A DNA stretch of 49,183 bases. It comes from Nitrosomonas sp. (GTDB lineage Bacteria; Pseudomonadota; Gammaproteobacteria; Burkholderiales; Nitrosomonadaceae). The position numbers and the translations under genes were made by a program. Where the stretch lies: assembly GCA_019635215.1 (NCBI GenBank), contig JAHBZZ010000024.1:1-49183 (forward strand). Reading direction: 5' to 3'. Below the pieces are notes generated by a model. That model was not told where the DNA came from, made no database searches, and saw nothing but the letters and a program-made list of their open reading frames with translations. Shown here piece by piece: positions 1 to 8,827 of this stretch. How positions within the stretch are numbered: position 1 is the stretch's first letter; the number at the start of each line of letters is the position of its first letter.

Positions 1-243
1 ATCATCACAATTAATTTGAAATGACTCGTAATATGTGCAAGTTTAGGCTTGAGTGATAATTCCAAAAATAGAAGAGGAATTCTGGCTCAGTAATGCATTT
101 CCTAGAAATATCATTCAGCTGCAAATCAAATTTTATCGAACAAATAAATTAATCTTATTATCCTAAATCATTACAGATATACAGATAACTTTTAACTGAT
201 AAGAGTTTTATCTAAGCACATAAAAAGTTTTCTGGTAATAGAT
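1..243. other. left-end intergenic sequence
   Basis: About 240 AT-rich bases before the AI-2E permease start, with no supported gene, RNA or terminator. The permease promoter probably lies here, but I cannot single out a convincing -35/-10 pair. Confidence 0.35.
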
Positions 244-1308
244 ATGTCCAATAACAATGAAAGTGAATTACATAGATTGTGGTGGCTTTTTTTTGTATTG
301 GCTTCGTGCGGATTAATTTATCTACTCAGTCCTATATTGACTCCGTTTTTATTGGCTGCTGTGATTGCTTATATATGTAATCCACTGGTTACTTGGTTGT
401 CAGAGCACAAGGTACCGCGAACACTTGGGGTAGTGATCGTATTGTTTATAATCATTGGATTGGTGATTACACTAATGCTCATTATGGTGCCATTGTTTGA
501 AAAGGAAGCGGGGCGTTTAATTGAAAGGCTACCGAACTATTTCGAAGTTATTAAGAAGCAAATTGTTCCATGGATTGAAATGCGGTTCGGCATTAATTTC
601 CAGCTGGATATGAGTGTTTTTAAAGATGGAATGTTCACACATTGGCAAAGTGCAAGCGGAATGGCCGCAAGGGTTTTACCTTCTTTGACAAGTGGAGGGA
701 TGGCTATTGTTGAGTTTTTTGTGAATCTTGTATTGGTTCCAGTCGTCTTATTTTATTTACTTAGAGATTGGAATCTCATTATAAAACAGATTGATGCAAT
801 GATTCCGCGTTATTGGCATGAATCAATTAGTATTTTAGCTCGAGAGACTGATCAGGTTCTAGCTGAATTTCTGCGTGGACAGTTGTCAGTGATTTTCATT
901 ATGAGTATCTGCTATATTGGGGGATTATGGATAGTCGGACTTGAGTTTGCATTGCCGATAGGACTAGTGGCGGGAATTCTTGTATTTGTCCCTTATTTAG
1001 GAATGATAGTTGGACTGACGCTCGCAACTTTTGCTGCATTTATGCAGTTTCAAGGATGGACCGACGTTATACCTGTATGGATTGTCTTTGCAATTGGTCA
1101 ATTGCTTGAAGGCATGATAATAACGCCATGGCTAATCGGAGAGCGAATTGGCTTGCATCCAGTGATGGTTATTTTTGCATTACTGGCATTTGGTCAGTTA
1201 TTTGGTTTTTTTGGTATTTTACTGGCATTACCGGTAAGTGCGGTATTATTGGTATGGTTACGATATATACAGCACAGTTATTTAAAGAGTAATCTTTATA
1301 AGTCGTAA
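244..1308 (+). CDS. AI-2E family transporter (PerM-like permease)
   Basis: A 354-residue polytopic inner-membrane protein of the AI-2E/PerM exporter family. Paired hydrophobic segments lie near residues 12-33 and 35-50, with another at about 60-85. A soluble stretch at about 90-150 is followed by a C-terminal block of membrane segments from about residue 155 to 345. The C-terminal half has the family pattern: FLRGQ near residue 212, a Gly/Pro-rich VPYLGM turn near 250, and a final Pro/Gly-rich helix pair. Family members have been linked to export of small signals or ions, but the substrate cannot be read from sequence. It is followed 86 bases later by hda, an order common in betaproteobacteria. 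The start ATG gives a full family-length protein. The call is firm at family level only. Confidence 0.9.
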   Translation: MSNNNESELHRLWWLFFVLASCGLIYLLSPILTPFLLAAVIAYICNPLVTWLSEHKVPRTLGVVIVLFIIIGLVITLMLIMVPLFEKEAGRLIERLPNYFEVIKKQIVPWIEMRFGINFQLDMSVFKDGMFTHWQSASGMAARVLPSLTSGGMAIVEFFVNLVLVPVVLFYLLRDWNLIIKQIDAMIPRYWHESISILARETDQVLAEFLRGQLSVIFIMSICYIGGLWIVGLEFALPIGLVAGILVFVPYLGMIVGLTLATFAAFMQFQGWTDVIPVWIVFAIGQLLEGMIITPWLIGERIGLHPVMVIFALLAFGQLFGFFGILLALPVSAVLLVWLRYIQHSYLKSNLYKS

Positions 1309-1394
1309 GGTTATGATTAAGCAGATGATAGAATGTAAATGCTAGTCGAGAAAAATCAGTTTAAAGCTGTAACAGAAGGATTCTACTACAATCA

Positions 1395-2069
1395 ATGATG
1401 CAGCAAATCTTAGATATTCTTCCTGTTACTGCCCCTTCGCTGCAAAATTTTATTCCAGGCCGGAATCTAGAACTTATTTCGATGATTAAGAGAGTACTTC
1501 ATAAAAAAGAAAATGAAAGATTCTTTTATATCTGGGGTAATACCGGATGCGGTAAAAGTCATTTGCTACAAGCTATAGCATATCATTTTATTAATAAACA
1601 GCAATCTGCCTATTACTTTCCTGGGGAATTGCCCGCAGATTTTGATGTTAATAGCGATATAGGTTGTTTGATAATTGATGATGTTGAGCGATTTGATGAG
1701 TTTGCACAACTCAAACTATTTAATATCTATAATCAGTTGCGCGATAAAAATCTTGCTTTACTCATAGTGAGTGGCAATTCGGCGCCTTCACAATTGGATT
1801 TGCGCCGAGATCTGGTAACACGCTTGTGCTGGGGATTAGTTTATCAAATGCATGAGCTCACTGAAAATGAGAAAATCGAAGCCTTGCAAAGACATGCATT
1901 AGAACGTGGTTTTGCGTTGGAGCCACATATTTGTCAATATTTATTGCGGCGTAGCAGGCGGGATTTGCGCTCATTAATAATGAGATTGGATGAATTGGAT
2001 AGATATTCCTTGATTCATCAGCGGAAAGTAACTATTCATTTATTGAGAAAAATATTCCGAGAAAATTAA
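1395..2069 (+). CDS. hda: DnaA regulatory inactivator Hda
   Basis: A 224-residue AAA+ protein homologous to the DnaA ATPase domain. In well-studied bacteria Hda binds the DNA-loaded sliding clamp and stimulates hydrolysis of DnaA-bound ATP, which limits re-initiation of replication. The Walker A motif GNTGCGKS lies at residues 48-55 and the Walker B segment CLIIDD at 91-96. Arginines in the RRDLVTR segment near residue 138 fit the sensor/arginine-finger region. The N-terminus, MMQQILDILP, resembles the short clamp-binding motif of Hda proteins. There is no DNA-binding domain IV, which separates it from DnaA. A purine-rich AGAAGGA lies about 14 bases before the double ATG. It sits between the AI-2E permease and a HAD phosphatase. 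Confidence 0.92.
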   Translation: MMQQILDILPVTAPSLQNFIPGRNLELISMIKRVLHKKENERFFYIWGNTGCGKSHLLQAIAYHFINKQQSAYYFPGELPADFDVNSDIGCLIIDDVERFDEFAQLKLFNIYNQLRDKNLALLIVSGNSAPSQLDLRRDLVTRLCWGLVYQMHELTENEKIEALQRHALERGFALEPHICQYLLRRSRRDLRSLIMRLDELDRYSLIHQRKVTIHLLRKIFREN

Positions 2070-2084
2070 TTTGTCAGGTATATC

Positions 2085-2747
2085 ATGAAATTAGCTTTAT
2101 TTGATCTGGATAATACTTTACTAGTGGGTGACAGCGACTTCGAATGGGCGCAGTTTCTGATCGAAAAAAAAGCACTGGATCGCGAGTTACATGAAGCGCG
2201 TAATTTGGAGTTCTATGAACAATATAAAGCTGGTACTCTTGATATTCATGAGTTTCTTGATTTCCAACTCAAACCATTATCACGGCACCCACGAATTCAG
2301 CTGGAATCATGGCGAAGTGAATTCTTGGAAAAAAGAATAATACCTTTAATCGCACCAGGGACGCACAAGCTGATAAAAAGTCATATGCTTGATGGTGATT
2401 TATGCATAATAATTACGGCGACAAACAGTTTTGTAACCGCACCTATAGCGCAGATCCTGAACATTAATAATCTGATTGCAACAGAACCTGAGATAAAAAA
2501 CGGTGAATTCACCGGTAAAGTCGTGGGAACACCGTGTTTTAGAGAAGGAAAAATAGCACGGCTGGAAACCTGGTTAGATCAACATAATCTGACGTGGTTA
2601 TCTTTCTTGCAGAGTTGGTTTTATAGTGATTCTTTAAATGATCTACCCTTGCTTAGTAAAGTGACGCACCCAGTAGCTGTTGATCCCGATACGGTATTAA
2701 AAAAACATGCCGAAGAAAATAATTGGACAGTGATTAGTTTACGTTAA
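2085..2747 (+). CDS. HAD-IB family phosphatase
   Basis: A 220-residue cytoplasmic HAD-superfamily hydrolase of the SerB-like IB subfamily. The nucleophile motif DLDNT is at residues 7-11, with D7 the expected phospho-acceptor and D9 the acid/base. Motif II is the IIITAT segment near residue 109, and the metal-binding acidic motif is the SDSLND segment near 181. A helical cap lies between motifs I and II. Related proteins hydrolyse phosphoserine, histidinol phosphate or other phosphate esters, and the true substrate cannot be assigned here. The gene begins 15 bases after hda and is probably co-transcribed with it. In related genomes pcnB often follows; here the next element is an insertion sequence. 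Confidence 0.88.
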   Translation: MKLALFDLDNTLLVGDSDFEWAQFLIEKKALDRELHEARNLEFYEQYKAGTLDIHEFLDFQLKPLSRHPRIQLESWRSEFLEKRIIPLIAPGTHKLIKSHMLDGDLCIIITATNSFVTAPIAQILNINNLIATEPEIKNGEFTGKVVGTPCFREGKIARLETWLDQHNLTWLSFLQSWFYSDSLNDLPLLSKVTHPVAVDPDTVLKKHAEENNWTVISLR

Positions 2748-2923
2748 TTTTGTAGCAATTCAGATCCGATCTGATGTATCCGATTTGATGGAGCTGTGAA
2801 TTAGGCTGTGTAACTACTTGGATTAACGTGCTTGATCGCTGATCTTCGAATTTGATCATGAATCGGTTCAAAGCTGCTTTCCAATTTTAATGAGTATTAT
2901 CCTGTTAGTTTCTAGAGCATATA
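2748..2923. other. intergenic segment left of the IS630 element
   Basis: This short, AT-rich gap separates the phosphatase gene from the insertion sequence. It contains a 6+6 base inverted repeat, CAGATC-C-GATCTG, near 2761-2773, but no convincing coding region. I see no U-tract terminator after the phosphatase stop codon. Confidence 0.4.
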
Positions 2924-3804
2924 TAGCACAACCAGATAATTCTGATTATAATGTGAGGATGGCATACTCATTGGATTTCCGGCGTAAAGTCTTATCTGTG
3001 CGCAAGCGGGAAGGACTGACGATAGCCGAGGTGGCAGATCGATTTGATGTTGGTGTGGCGAGCGTTACCCGGTGGATCAAGAATGTTGATCGTAAACCGC
3101 AAGGGTATCGCAAACGCAAGATCGATCTTGATGTACTGCGGCAGGATATTGTGGATTATCCTGATGCCTATCAGTACGAGCGTGCTGCCCGTTTGGGTGT
3201 AGCGCAGAATGCTGTTTTTCTGGCACTCAGGAAACTTGGCGTAACCTATAAAAAAAACACTGACACATCCCAAAGCAGACGCAAATACACGGCGCATCTT
3301 CCAGGAAAAGATCACCGCCCATGAAGCGGCAGGTCGGGTCATTGTCTACATCGATGAAAGTGGGTTCGCACATGACGCACCACGCACGCACGGTTATGCA
3401 CCCATTGGCCAGAGATGTCATGGCACGCACGACTGGCAGGCGAGAGGCCGTATCAACGCGATTGGTGCTCTGATCGGAAAATTGCTGGTCGCCGCCGGTC
3501 TGTTTGAGGCTAACATCAACGCCGATGTGTTTCATGGATGGGCAACGCAGGACCTGCTGCCTAAATTGCCGTCACATTCCGTTGTTGTGATGGACAATGC
3601 TACGTTCCATAAGAGACAGGATATACGCAATGCCATACAAAACGCTGGGCATACCCTTGAATACCTGCCTGTATACTCTCCTGATCTCAATCCCATCGAA
3701 CATAAATGGGCACAAGCCAAAGCTCTGCGTAAACGACAAAACCAAACCGTCGATAAGCTCTTCAAATCCTACATGTTCTAAATCATTCTTAACTGGTTAG
3801 TCTA
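2924..3804 (+). mobile_element. IS630-family insertion sequence with imperfect terminal inverted repeats
   Basis: The element is defined by its DDE transposase and by matching ends. The left end (from 2924, flanked by TA at 2922-2923) reads TAGCACAACCAGATAATTC. The complement of the right end (to 3804, flanked by TA at 3805-3806) starts TAGACTAACCAGTTAAG. AACCAG, TAA and a following TGATT block match in register. A TA on both sides fits the TA target duplication typical of the IS630/Tc1-mariner superfamily. The implied length of about 880 bases is rather short for the family. The right repeat begins immediately at the transposase stop codon. The exact outermost base is inferred from this alignment. 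Confidence 0.8.
2959..3781 (+). pseudogene. IS630-family transposase, split by a one-base frame change in an A8 run
   Basis: The first frame, from ATG 2959, encodes an N-terminal helix-turn-helix region (TIAEVADRFDVGVASVTRWI) and reads to 3324. The catalytic half lies in the +1 frame. Reading through the A8 run at 3250-3257 as seven A restores YKKTLTHPKAD and then the DDE domain. The catalytic acids fit IDESGF near 3349, VMDNATFHK near 3592 and DLNPIEHKWAQAK near 3685. The run could be an inactivating insertion, a sequencing error, or a transcriptional-slippage site, since some IS elements use such runs to make the fused transposase. The total of about 270 residues is slightly short for the family. 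An upstream in-frame start at 2890 lies outside the inferred left end, so 2959 is preferred. Confidence 0.8.
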
Positions 3805-3806
3805 TA

Positions 3807-4046
3807 AAAGACAAGTGCAGCGCATTGCTCAGGAAACAAGCTGATTTAACCCTGGTAGAAATGTGTGAGCGTTTGTCCGAACAAGTCATTCAGATCAAGG
3901 CTCCGGCCCTGTGGTATCAGTTGAACGAATCAGCTGTGGGGTGCCGGAAGAATTGTGACTGTTCATCCATCTGAAGTTCGTTTCATCAAATTCGGCAGAA
4001 GTGGGTATGGGAAATGGACTATATTGAAGGTTCGAGTCCGTTTATT
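3807..4046 (+). pseudogene. remnant of a second IS630-type transposase, plus unassigned sequence
   Basis: One plus-strand frame from about 3824 to 3961 reads ALLRKQADLTLVEMCERL and then a segment containing APALWYQLN. This resembles the linker/helix region of IS630-type transposases just before the catalytic domain. There is no start codon, no DDE motif, and the frame closes at 3961. It is probably a decayed fragment of a different IS630 element abutting the nearly intact copy. The remainder up to the isoaspartyl peptidase gene holds nothing I can identify. Confidence 0.45.
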
Positions 4047-5001
4047 TTAAAAAATTTCGATGTGCGCAATGCGATCATTATGAATGACTCCGCGAAACAT
4101 GCCGCTGGTATTGAAACGCATGGCGTATTCACCGCGCGTATTCAGCACGATCAGGCCGCCTTCGCCACCGATGACAGCGATTTCCGATAAAGTATGGTCC
4201 GCCGCATCGGCAACCGGTCTGCCGAGCCATCGTACCTGTGATGCCGTATTAAATGCTGCGGCGGTACGGATAAACATTTCCCCGGTTCCGGTTGCAGATA
4301 CTGCAACAGAGCGGTTATCGGCATAGGTTCCGGCACCGATGATCGGTGTGTCACCGACCCGGCCAAAACGTTTGTTGGTCAGGCCGCCGGTTGATGTTCC
4401 GGCAGCCAGATTACCTTTGCGATCCAAGGCAACGGCACCGACGGTGCCATGTTTTTCATCGTTCTCAGCCACAGTGTCGTCATCAATATCATGATCCAGC
4501 GCAATTTGTTCTGCGGCGATGGCTTTCTGCAACTGATTCCATCGATGCTGTTCGTAAAAATACAATGGATCGACAATGTGCTGTCCCTGTTCAGCCGCGA
4601 AGTTTTCGGCACCCTGGCCGATCAGCATGACATGCTGGTTTTTTGTCATTACGGCATGCGCCGCGCGGATCGGGTTGCGCAAGGTCGTGACGCCCGCCAC
4701 AGCGCCTGCGCGTAGCGAAGTGCCATCCATGATCGCAGCATCCAGTTCATTGCGCCCTTCATGACTGAAAACCGCACCTTTGCCAGCATTGAACAAGGGC
4801 GAATCTTCCATCACTACGATTGCCGCTATTACGGCATCAATACTGCAGCCGCCTTCCGCAAGCACGGTATAACCCGTATGCAGCGATTGTTCCAGCACCT
4901 GTGTAAACGCTTGTGTGCGCTCCGGTTTTAGTCTGTCGCGTTGGATGTTCCCGGGCACCGCCGTGAATTACCAGCCGGATCGGTAATGTATTTGTTGTCA
5001 T
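4047..5001 (-). pseudogene. iaaA: isoaspartyl peptidase / L-asparaginase (Ntn hydrolase), frameshifted near the N-terminus
   Basis: The main frame (from a GTG at 4958) encodes the plant-type asparaginase/isoaspartyl dipeptidase fold. The expected self-processing threonine is in KHGTVGAVA (Thr at 4443-4445), and the GTSTGG and GTYAD segments follow. These enzymes remove isoaspartyl dipeptides from damaged proteins or hydrolyse asparagine. The proper N-terminus lies in another frame: ATG at 5001 reads MTTNTLPIRLVIHGGA, and removing one C within the CCCGGG at 4950-4955 would join it as IHGGAGNIQRD to the main frame. The start is therefore broken by one extra base, which is either a real lesion or a base-calling error. 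It lies 31 bases after glpD on the same strand. Confidence 0.8.
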
Positions 5002-5032
5002 ATACTGTAGTGCAAGTTGAGGATAACAGCCG

Positions 5033-6631
5033 CTACGGGTTTAACCCTGTCCGGCATCGCGCGATCTCCTGCTGGCAGCGTGCGGCATCCCAGTGCAATA
5101 CGCCGGAAATGTGATCGGTTATCCGATAAAGATCGCTTTCCGTCAATTTTGCCAGAATCAGCAGCGGAATACGGCGGCGCAGCACATCATCCAGATGGGC
5201 CGTCATTTCATTGATCACGCAGTGCATCAGGTCGGCAGTGATAAACGGTAACGATGGTATGATGCGCTCGGCCAATGCCGGTTGACGCGCGATTTCCTGC
5301 AGGATTGCCGGTACGTTTCCACCATGGCGCCGGATGAGCCAGCAGGCGCTTTCGGCGTCAACGCCAGATTGTATGAGTTGTTTCTGTATGGCTTGCGACC
5401 ATTCAGAAAATTCTCCCTGTGATTCATGCGGATACCAGGGAAAAAGGCGATTCTGCGTTGCGCAAGAGGCTTTGATGCCAAGCACCGTGCAGACACGATC
5501 AACAATTTGTGCGGCATCCTGACGCGCCGAGGTCAATTTACCGCCAATCGAGTAGTGCACGCCATTGGCCGCCGTTTTCAATGTCCAGTCCCGGCTGACC
5601 GATGACGGTGCTGCGCCGGATTCGGTTGCGGATGCTGTTTTTAGTACCCTTACACCGGCAAATGCGCCGATAATGTCGGCTTCCGACCAAGGTGTCTGCA
5701 GATATGCATTCACTGCATCGAGCAGATAAGCAATGTCCGATCGGTCGACTTCAATTTCATCCAGTTTGCCTTGATAAGATGTGTCAGTCGTGCCGAGCAG
5801 TGTCAGTCCATACCATGGAATCACAAAGAACACGCGTCCGTCCGATGGCGCGGTGAGCAATAGTGCTTCATCTGCCAACAGAGACGGCAAGATGAGATGA
5901 ATCCCCCGGGTCAGTTGACAATCTTGTTGTACTTGATGGTCCGCCGACTGCCAACGGCCTGTAGCAAAAACAATCTGCCGCGCCTGGATTTCGTAAGGCT
6001 GATTCGTCAATCGGTCGACTAAATATGCGCCGGAAACATATCCGTCTTCTTCAATGACATTGATCAGTTCGCAATAGTTGACGCAAGCCGCACCGGTCTC
6101 GATTGCGCCATCCACCAATTCCAATACCAGGCGCGCATCGTCCGTCTGCGCATCGGCATAGGTGAATCCACCTTTCAGTTTTTCAGCCTTGAGCAGGGGG
6201 AAACGTTTTATAAAACGGTCGCGTGAAAAAAAACGATGCCATGCGGTGGCGGTTGTCTGATTGGCCGCCAGAAGATCGTAGAGTGTCAACCCCAGCTTCA
6301 GGCGCAATCTGCCGATACGGCTGTGCGCATACACCGGCACACCAAAACGCAAAGGCCATACTCGGTGTGGCGCGACCTTCATCAGCATTTCACGTTCCGC
6401 TAAAGCCTTACGAACAAGTTTGAACTCGAATTGTTCCAGATAGCGCAGACCGCCATGCACCAGCTTGCTGGATGCAGATGAAGTCGCGTTGCCCCAGTCT
6501 CCCCGGTCAATCAGTGCTACCCTGAGGCCGCGTAATGCGGCGTCGTATGCGGTCCAGGCACCGTAAATACCGCCACCGCAGACGAGCAGATCAAATGACT
6601 GATTGCCGAGTGCGGAAGGATTACGGTTCAT
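5033..6631 (-). CDS. glpD: aerobic glycerol-3-phosphate dehydrogenase
   Basis: A 532-residue FAD-dependent enzyme that oxidises sn-glycerol-3-phosphate to dihydroxyacetone phosphate and passes electrons to quinone at the inner face of the membrane. The N-terminal dinucleotide-binding motif is GGGIYG at residues 19-24, followed by a typical DRGDW segment near 42 and the conserved SSASSKLVHGGLRYLEQ block near 52-68. The middle contains the FAD/substrate domain with TRGIHLILP and TDTSYQG motifs, and a helical C-terminal domain follows. It is slightly longer than E. coli GlpD (about 500 residues). The start is 18 bases downstream of the ugpQ-like gene, whose product would supply its substrate, so the two form a phosphodiester-to-DHAP route. 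Confidence 0.93.
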   Translation of the reverse strand: MNRNPSALGNQSFDLLVCGGGIYGAWTAYDAALRGLRVALIDRGDWGNATSSASSKLVHGGLRYLEQFEFKLVRKALAEREMLMKVAPHRVWPLRFGVPVYAHSRIGRLRLKLGLTLYDLLAANQTTATAWHRFFSRDRFIKRFPLLKAEKLKGGFTYADAQTDDARLVLELVDGAIETGAACVNYCELINVIEEDGYVSGAYLVDRLTNQPYEIQARQIVFATGRWQSADHQVQQDCQLTRGIHLILPSLLADEALLLTAPSDGRVFFVIPWYGLTLLGTTDTSYQGKLDEIEVDRSDIAYLLDAVNAYLQTPWSEADIIGAFAGVRVLKTASATESGAAPSSVSRDWTLKTAANGVHYSIGGKLTSARQDAAQIVDRVCTVLGIKASCATQNRLFPWYPHESQGEFSEWSQAIQKQLIQSGVDAESACWLIRRHGGNVPAILQEIARQPALAERIIPSLPFITADLMHCVINEMTAHLDDVLRRRIPLLILAKLTESDLYRITDHISGVLHWDAARCQQEIARCRTGLNP

Positions 6632-6649
6632 CTGTCATTCATGCAGTGT

Positions 6650-7429
6650 TCAGCACGGTATCTGCATCGTGCTGCGCAGTTGGAGTGCTTTGTCCGGCAC
6701 ATCGCTGATGAGTATGTCCACGCCGAGTCGCAGTGCTTTCCGGATTTCTGTTTCGGTATTACAGGTATAAACTGCAACATATTTGTCCTGCGTGCGTAGC
6801 AGGTCGAGCAGTGCCTGATCCAGCAGCGCAATCGGCAGACAGAAGCCGGATAAAAAAGGATTCCCAGTCAGTGTCTGCTGTACGTTTCGTGCTGAATGAC
6901 AATCATCCAGATTGTAGACTAGTTGTACACGGGAGTTCAGTTGGCTGGCATAAACAAGGCTTTGCAGATCAAACGAGGAGACCATGATGCGTTCATCCGG
7001 CGGGGCGATCAGATCCAGTGTCTGCTGCATTTTCTTTTCATGCCGTGATAACGGTTCCCAGTCATGATTCTTGATTTCGATCAGCAAGCGGCAGCGCTGA
7101 CGGTAATCGCTGAGAAACGCTTCTAATGTCATCAGGCTTGCGCTGCCGGTCTGTGGAAAATGTATGGTTTTCAGCTGCGCATAATCAAAATCATCGATAT
7201 GTTTATCCGGTAAATCGATCTTGCCGAGAAAACGGTCATGCCATAGCACGGCAACACCGTCTCGGCTGAGTTGCACATCGGTTTCTATACCATCAATGGT
7301 GTAATTGAGTGCCCGGTCAAAAGCCGGCCGGGTATTTTCCATCGCTTCGGTGCTTGCGCCACGGTGCGCGAAAATCAGGCTCCTGCCGAATATTGGCTTA
7401 AACTTGTCCAAAGGGCTGGTAGGAAACAT
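6650..7429 (-). CDS. ugpQ: glycerophosphodiester phosphodiesterase
   Basis: A 259-residue GDPD-family TIM-barrel enzyme without a signal peptide, so probably cytoplasmic like UgpQ. It hydrolyses glycerophosphodiesters to glycerol-3-phosphate and an alcohol. The catalytic and metal residues are visible: H22-R23-G24, the ENT motif at 31-33, E49 and D51 in GIETDVQLS, and H64-D65. Later family motifs include LLIEIK near residue 115 and VSSFD near 150. Its neighbour glpD consumes the glycerol-3-phosphate produced. The gene symbol follows family resemblance; there is no ugpBAEC transporter beside it. Confidence 0.87.
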   Translation of the reverse strand: MFPTSPLDKFKPIFGRSLIFAHRGASTEAMENTRPAFDRALNYTIDGIETDVQLSRDGVAVLWHDRFLGKIDLPDKHIDDFDYAQLKTIHFPQTGSASLMTLEAFLSDYRQRCRLLIEIKNHDWEPLSRHEKKMQQTLDLIAPPDERIMVSSFDLQSLVYASQLNSRVQLVYNLDDCHSARNVQQTLTGNPFLSGFCLPIALLDQALLDLLRTQDKYVAVYTCNTETEIRKALRLGVDILISDVPDKALQLRSTMQIPC

Positions 7430-7453
7430 GGGATATTAATTGAATGGAGTACA

Positions 7454-8656
7454 TTATTGATCGGCAGCAGAGCGCAGCAATGCGACGATGGTTTCATCTT
7501 TGGCAATTTCCAGCGCTGTTTTTCCACTTTTGCTTTTGATGGAAAGATCTGCATGGTGTTCGAGCAATAATTTAACCGCGTCCACGTGTTCGTGCAATGA
7601 TGCCCACATCAGCGGCGTAACGCCGTCATCATTTTGCATATTGATCTGCGCGCCATTTTCCAGCAGAACCTGGAGGGCCGCGGCATGTCCGTTCTGTGCC
7701 GCAAGAATCAGCGGAGTAAAGCCGTTTCTGGCTTTATGGTCGACTTTTGCGCCGTGTTCAAGTAATAAGCGAACGATTTCGGTTTGTCCCATGAGTGCGG
7801 CCAGCGTCAGTGCCGTTGCCTCATTTTTGTCTGCCTGTTCCAGATTGACGCCTTTTTTCAGCAAGGTCTCGACAATATCCACATAACCATTCTGTGCAGC
7901 AACATGCAGAGGCGTGGTGTGATTCATGGCGATGAGGTTGATTGGTGCATTTTTATCTAGCAGAACATTCACAATCGCCGTATGACCATTACGCACCGCC
8001 ATATACAACGCCGTGGTACCGTCGACTGCCTGCGTATCGATTTTGGCATTTTTAGCCAGTAGCATGTCGACGATCTTTTCGTTGCCGGCCAGCGCGGCTA
8101 ACATCAAAGCCGTTAGCTTTTGCTCCGTTTGTAAATTGACATTGGCATTTTTGTCCAGCAAGGCGGCTGCCATTGTGTCATGGCCGCCTTGCGCTGCAAG
8201 CATCAGTGCAGTTATTCCATCGCTCGTTTGCAGATCAGCTTTTGCGCCTTTCGTCAGTAATGTCTGGACTATAGCTTCATGGCCGTTTTTACTTGCAACA
8301 ATCAGCGCTGTCGCGCCGCCGGCATTTTGTATGTCGAGCTGTGCATTTTCCTCCAGTAATATGTCGACAATATCCGTGTAGCCATATTGCGCGGCTATGA
8401 TCAGTGGTGTAAATCCTTTTTCATTCTGCAAATTGGGATTCACTCCCTTGTCGAGCAATGCTTTTACAGCCTCTGCTTTTCCGTTAAAAGCCGCCTTGAG
8501 CAATTCAGTCTGATCATCAGAGTTGCTGATCGCGGTAACACCTGTCATATTTCGTTCGTAGGCGAAGCTAGTGTCGGTCTGGATAGATAAAATGACCGCT
8601 GTACATAAGATCATATGTATTTTGAGGTAATGTGTTAATTTTTCGATATAATTCAT
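7454..8656 (-). CDS. exported ankyrin-repeat protein
   Basis: The protein is about 400 residues from the ATG at 8656, chosen because it is followed by a signal peptide (a short basic stretch, then MILCTAVILSIQTDTSFA). An in-frame ATG at 8725 would bury that signal. After the signal come eleven consecutive ankyrin repeats of about 33 residues, each with the TPLhhAA / TALhhAA helix start and an IV..LL second helix. The last repeat is partial and caps the array near the C-terminus. Ankyrin arrays bind proteins. Periplasmic ankyrin proteins are known, for example associated with catalases, but no partner is identifiable here. The stop codon lies 24 bases before the phosphodiesterase start, so it may lead that operon. 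Confidence 0.88.
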   Translation of the reverse strand: MNYIEKLTHYLKIHMILCTAVILSIQTDTSFAYERNMTGVTAISNSDDQTELLKAAFNGKAEAVKALLDKGVNPNLQNEKGFTPLIIAAQYGYTDIVDILLEENAQLDIQNAGGATALIVASKNGHEAIVQTLLTKGAKADLQTSDGITALMLAAQGGHDTMAAALLDKNANVNLQTEQKLTALMLAALAGNEKIVDMLLAKNAKIDTQAVDGTTALYMAVRNGHTAIVNVLLDKNAPINLIAMNHTTPLHVAAQNGYVDIVETLLKKGVNLEQADKNEATALTLAALMGQTEIVRLLLEHGAKVDHKARNGFTPLILAAQNGHAAALQVLLENGAQINMQNDDGVTPLMWASLHEHVDAVKLLLEHHADLSIKSKSGKTALEIAKDETIVALLRSAADQ

Positions 8657-8827
8657 GAGGTACACCTGTTTCTGGCATCTTTTGTTAGTCATCTGGTAAG
8701 GAAATGCGTGTGCATTCAACTTCAAATTCTATAAAACGATATATTTTAACCTAGAAATTCAGTTAAAACGTTTCAGTTTATTGGGTTATATTCGTAACAG
8801 GTTGTTCTTAATGAAGTATATTGATAA

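Noticed and set aside
4020-4045. tRNA fragment (GGTTCGAGTCC resembles a T-arm)
   Set aside because: No acceptor stem, anticodon arm or D-arm can be paired around it; probably chance.
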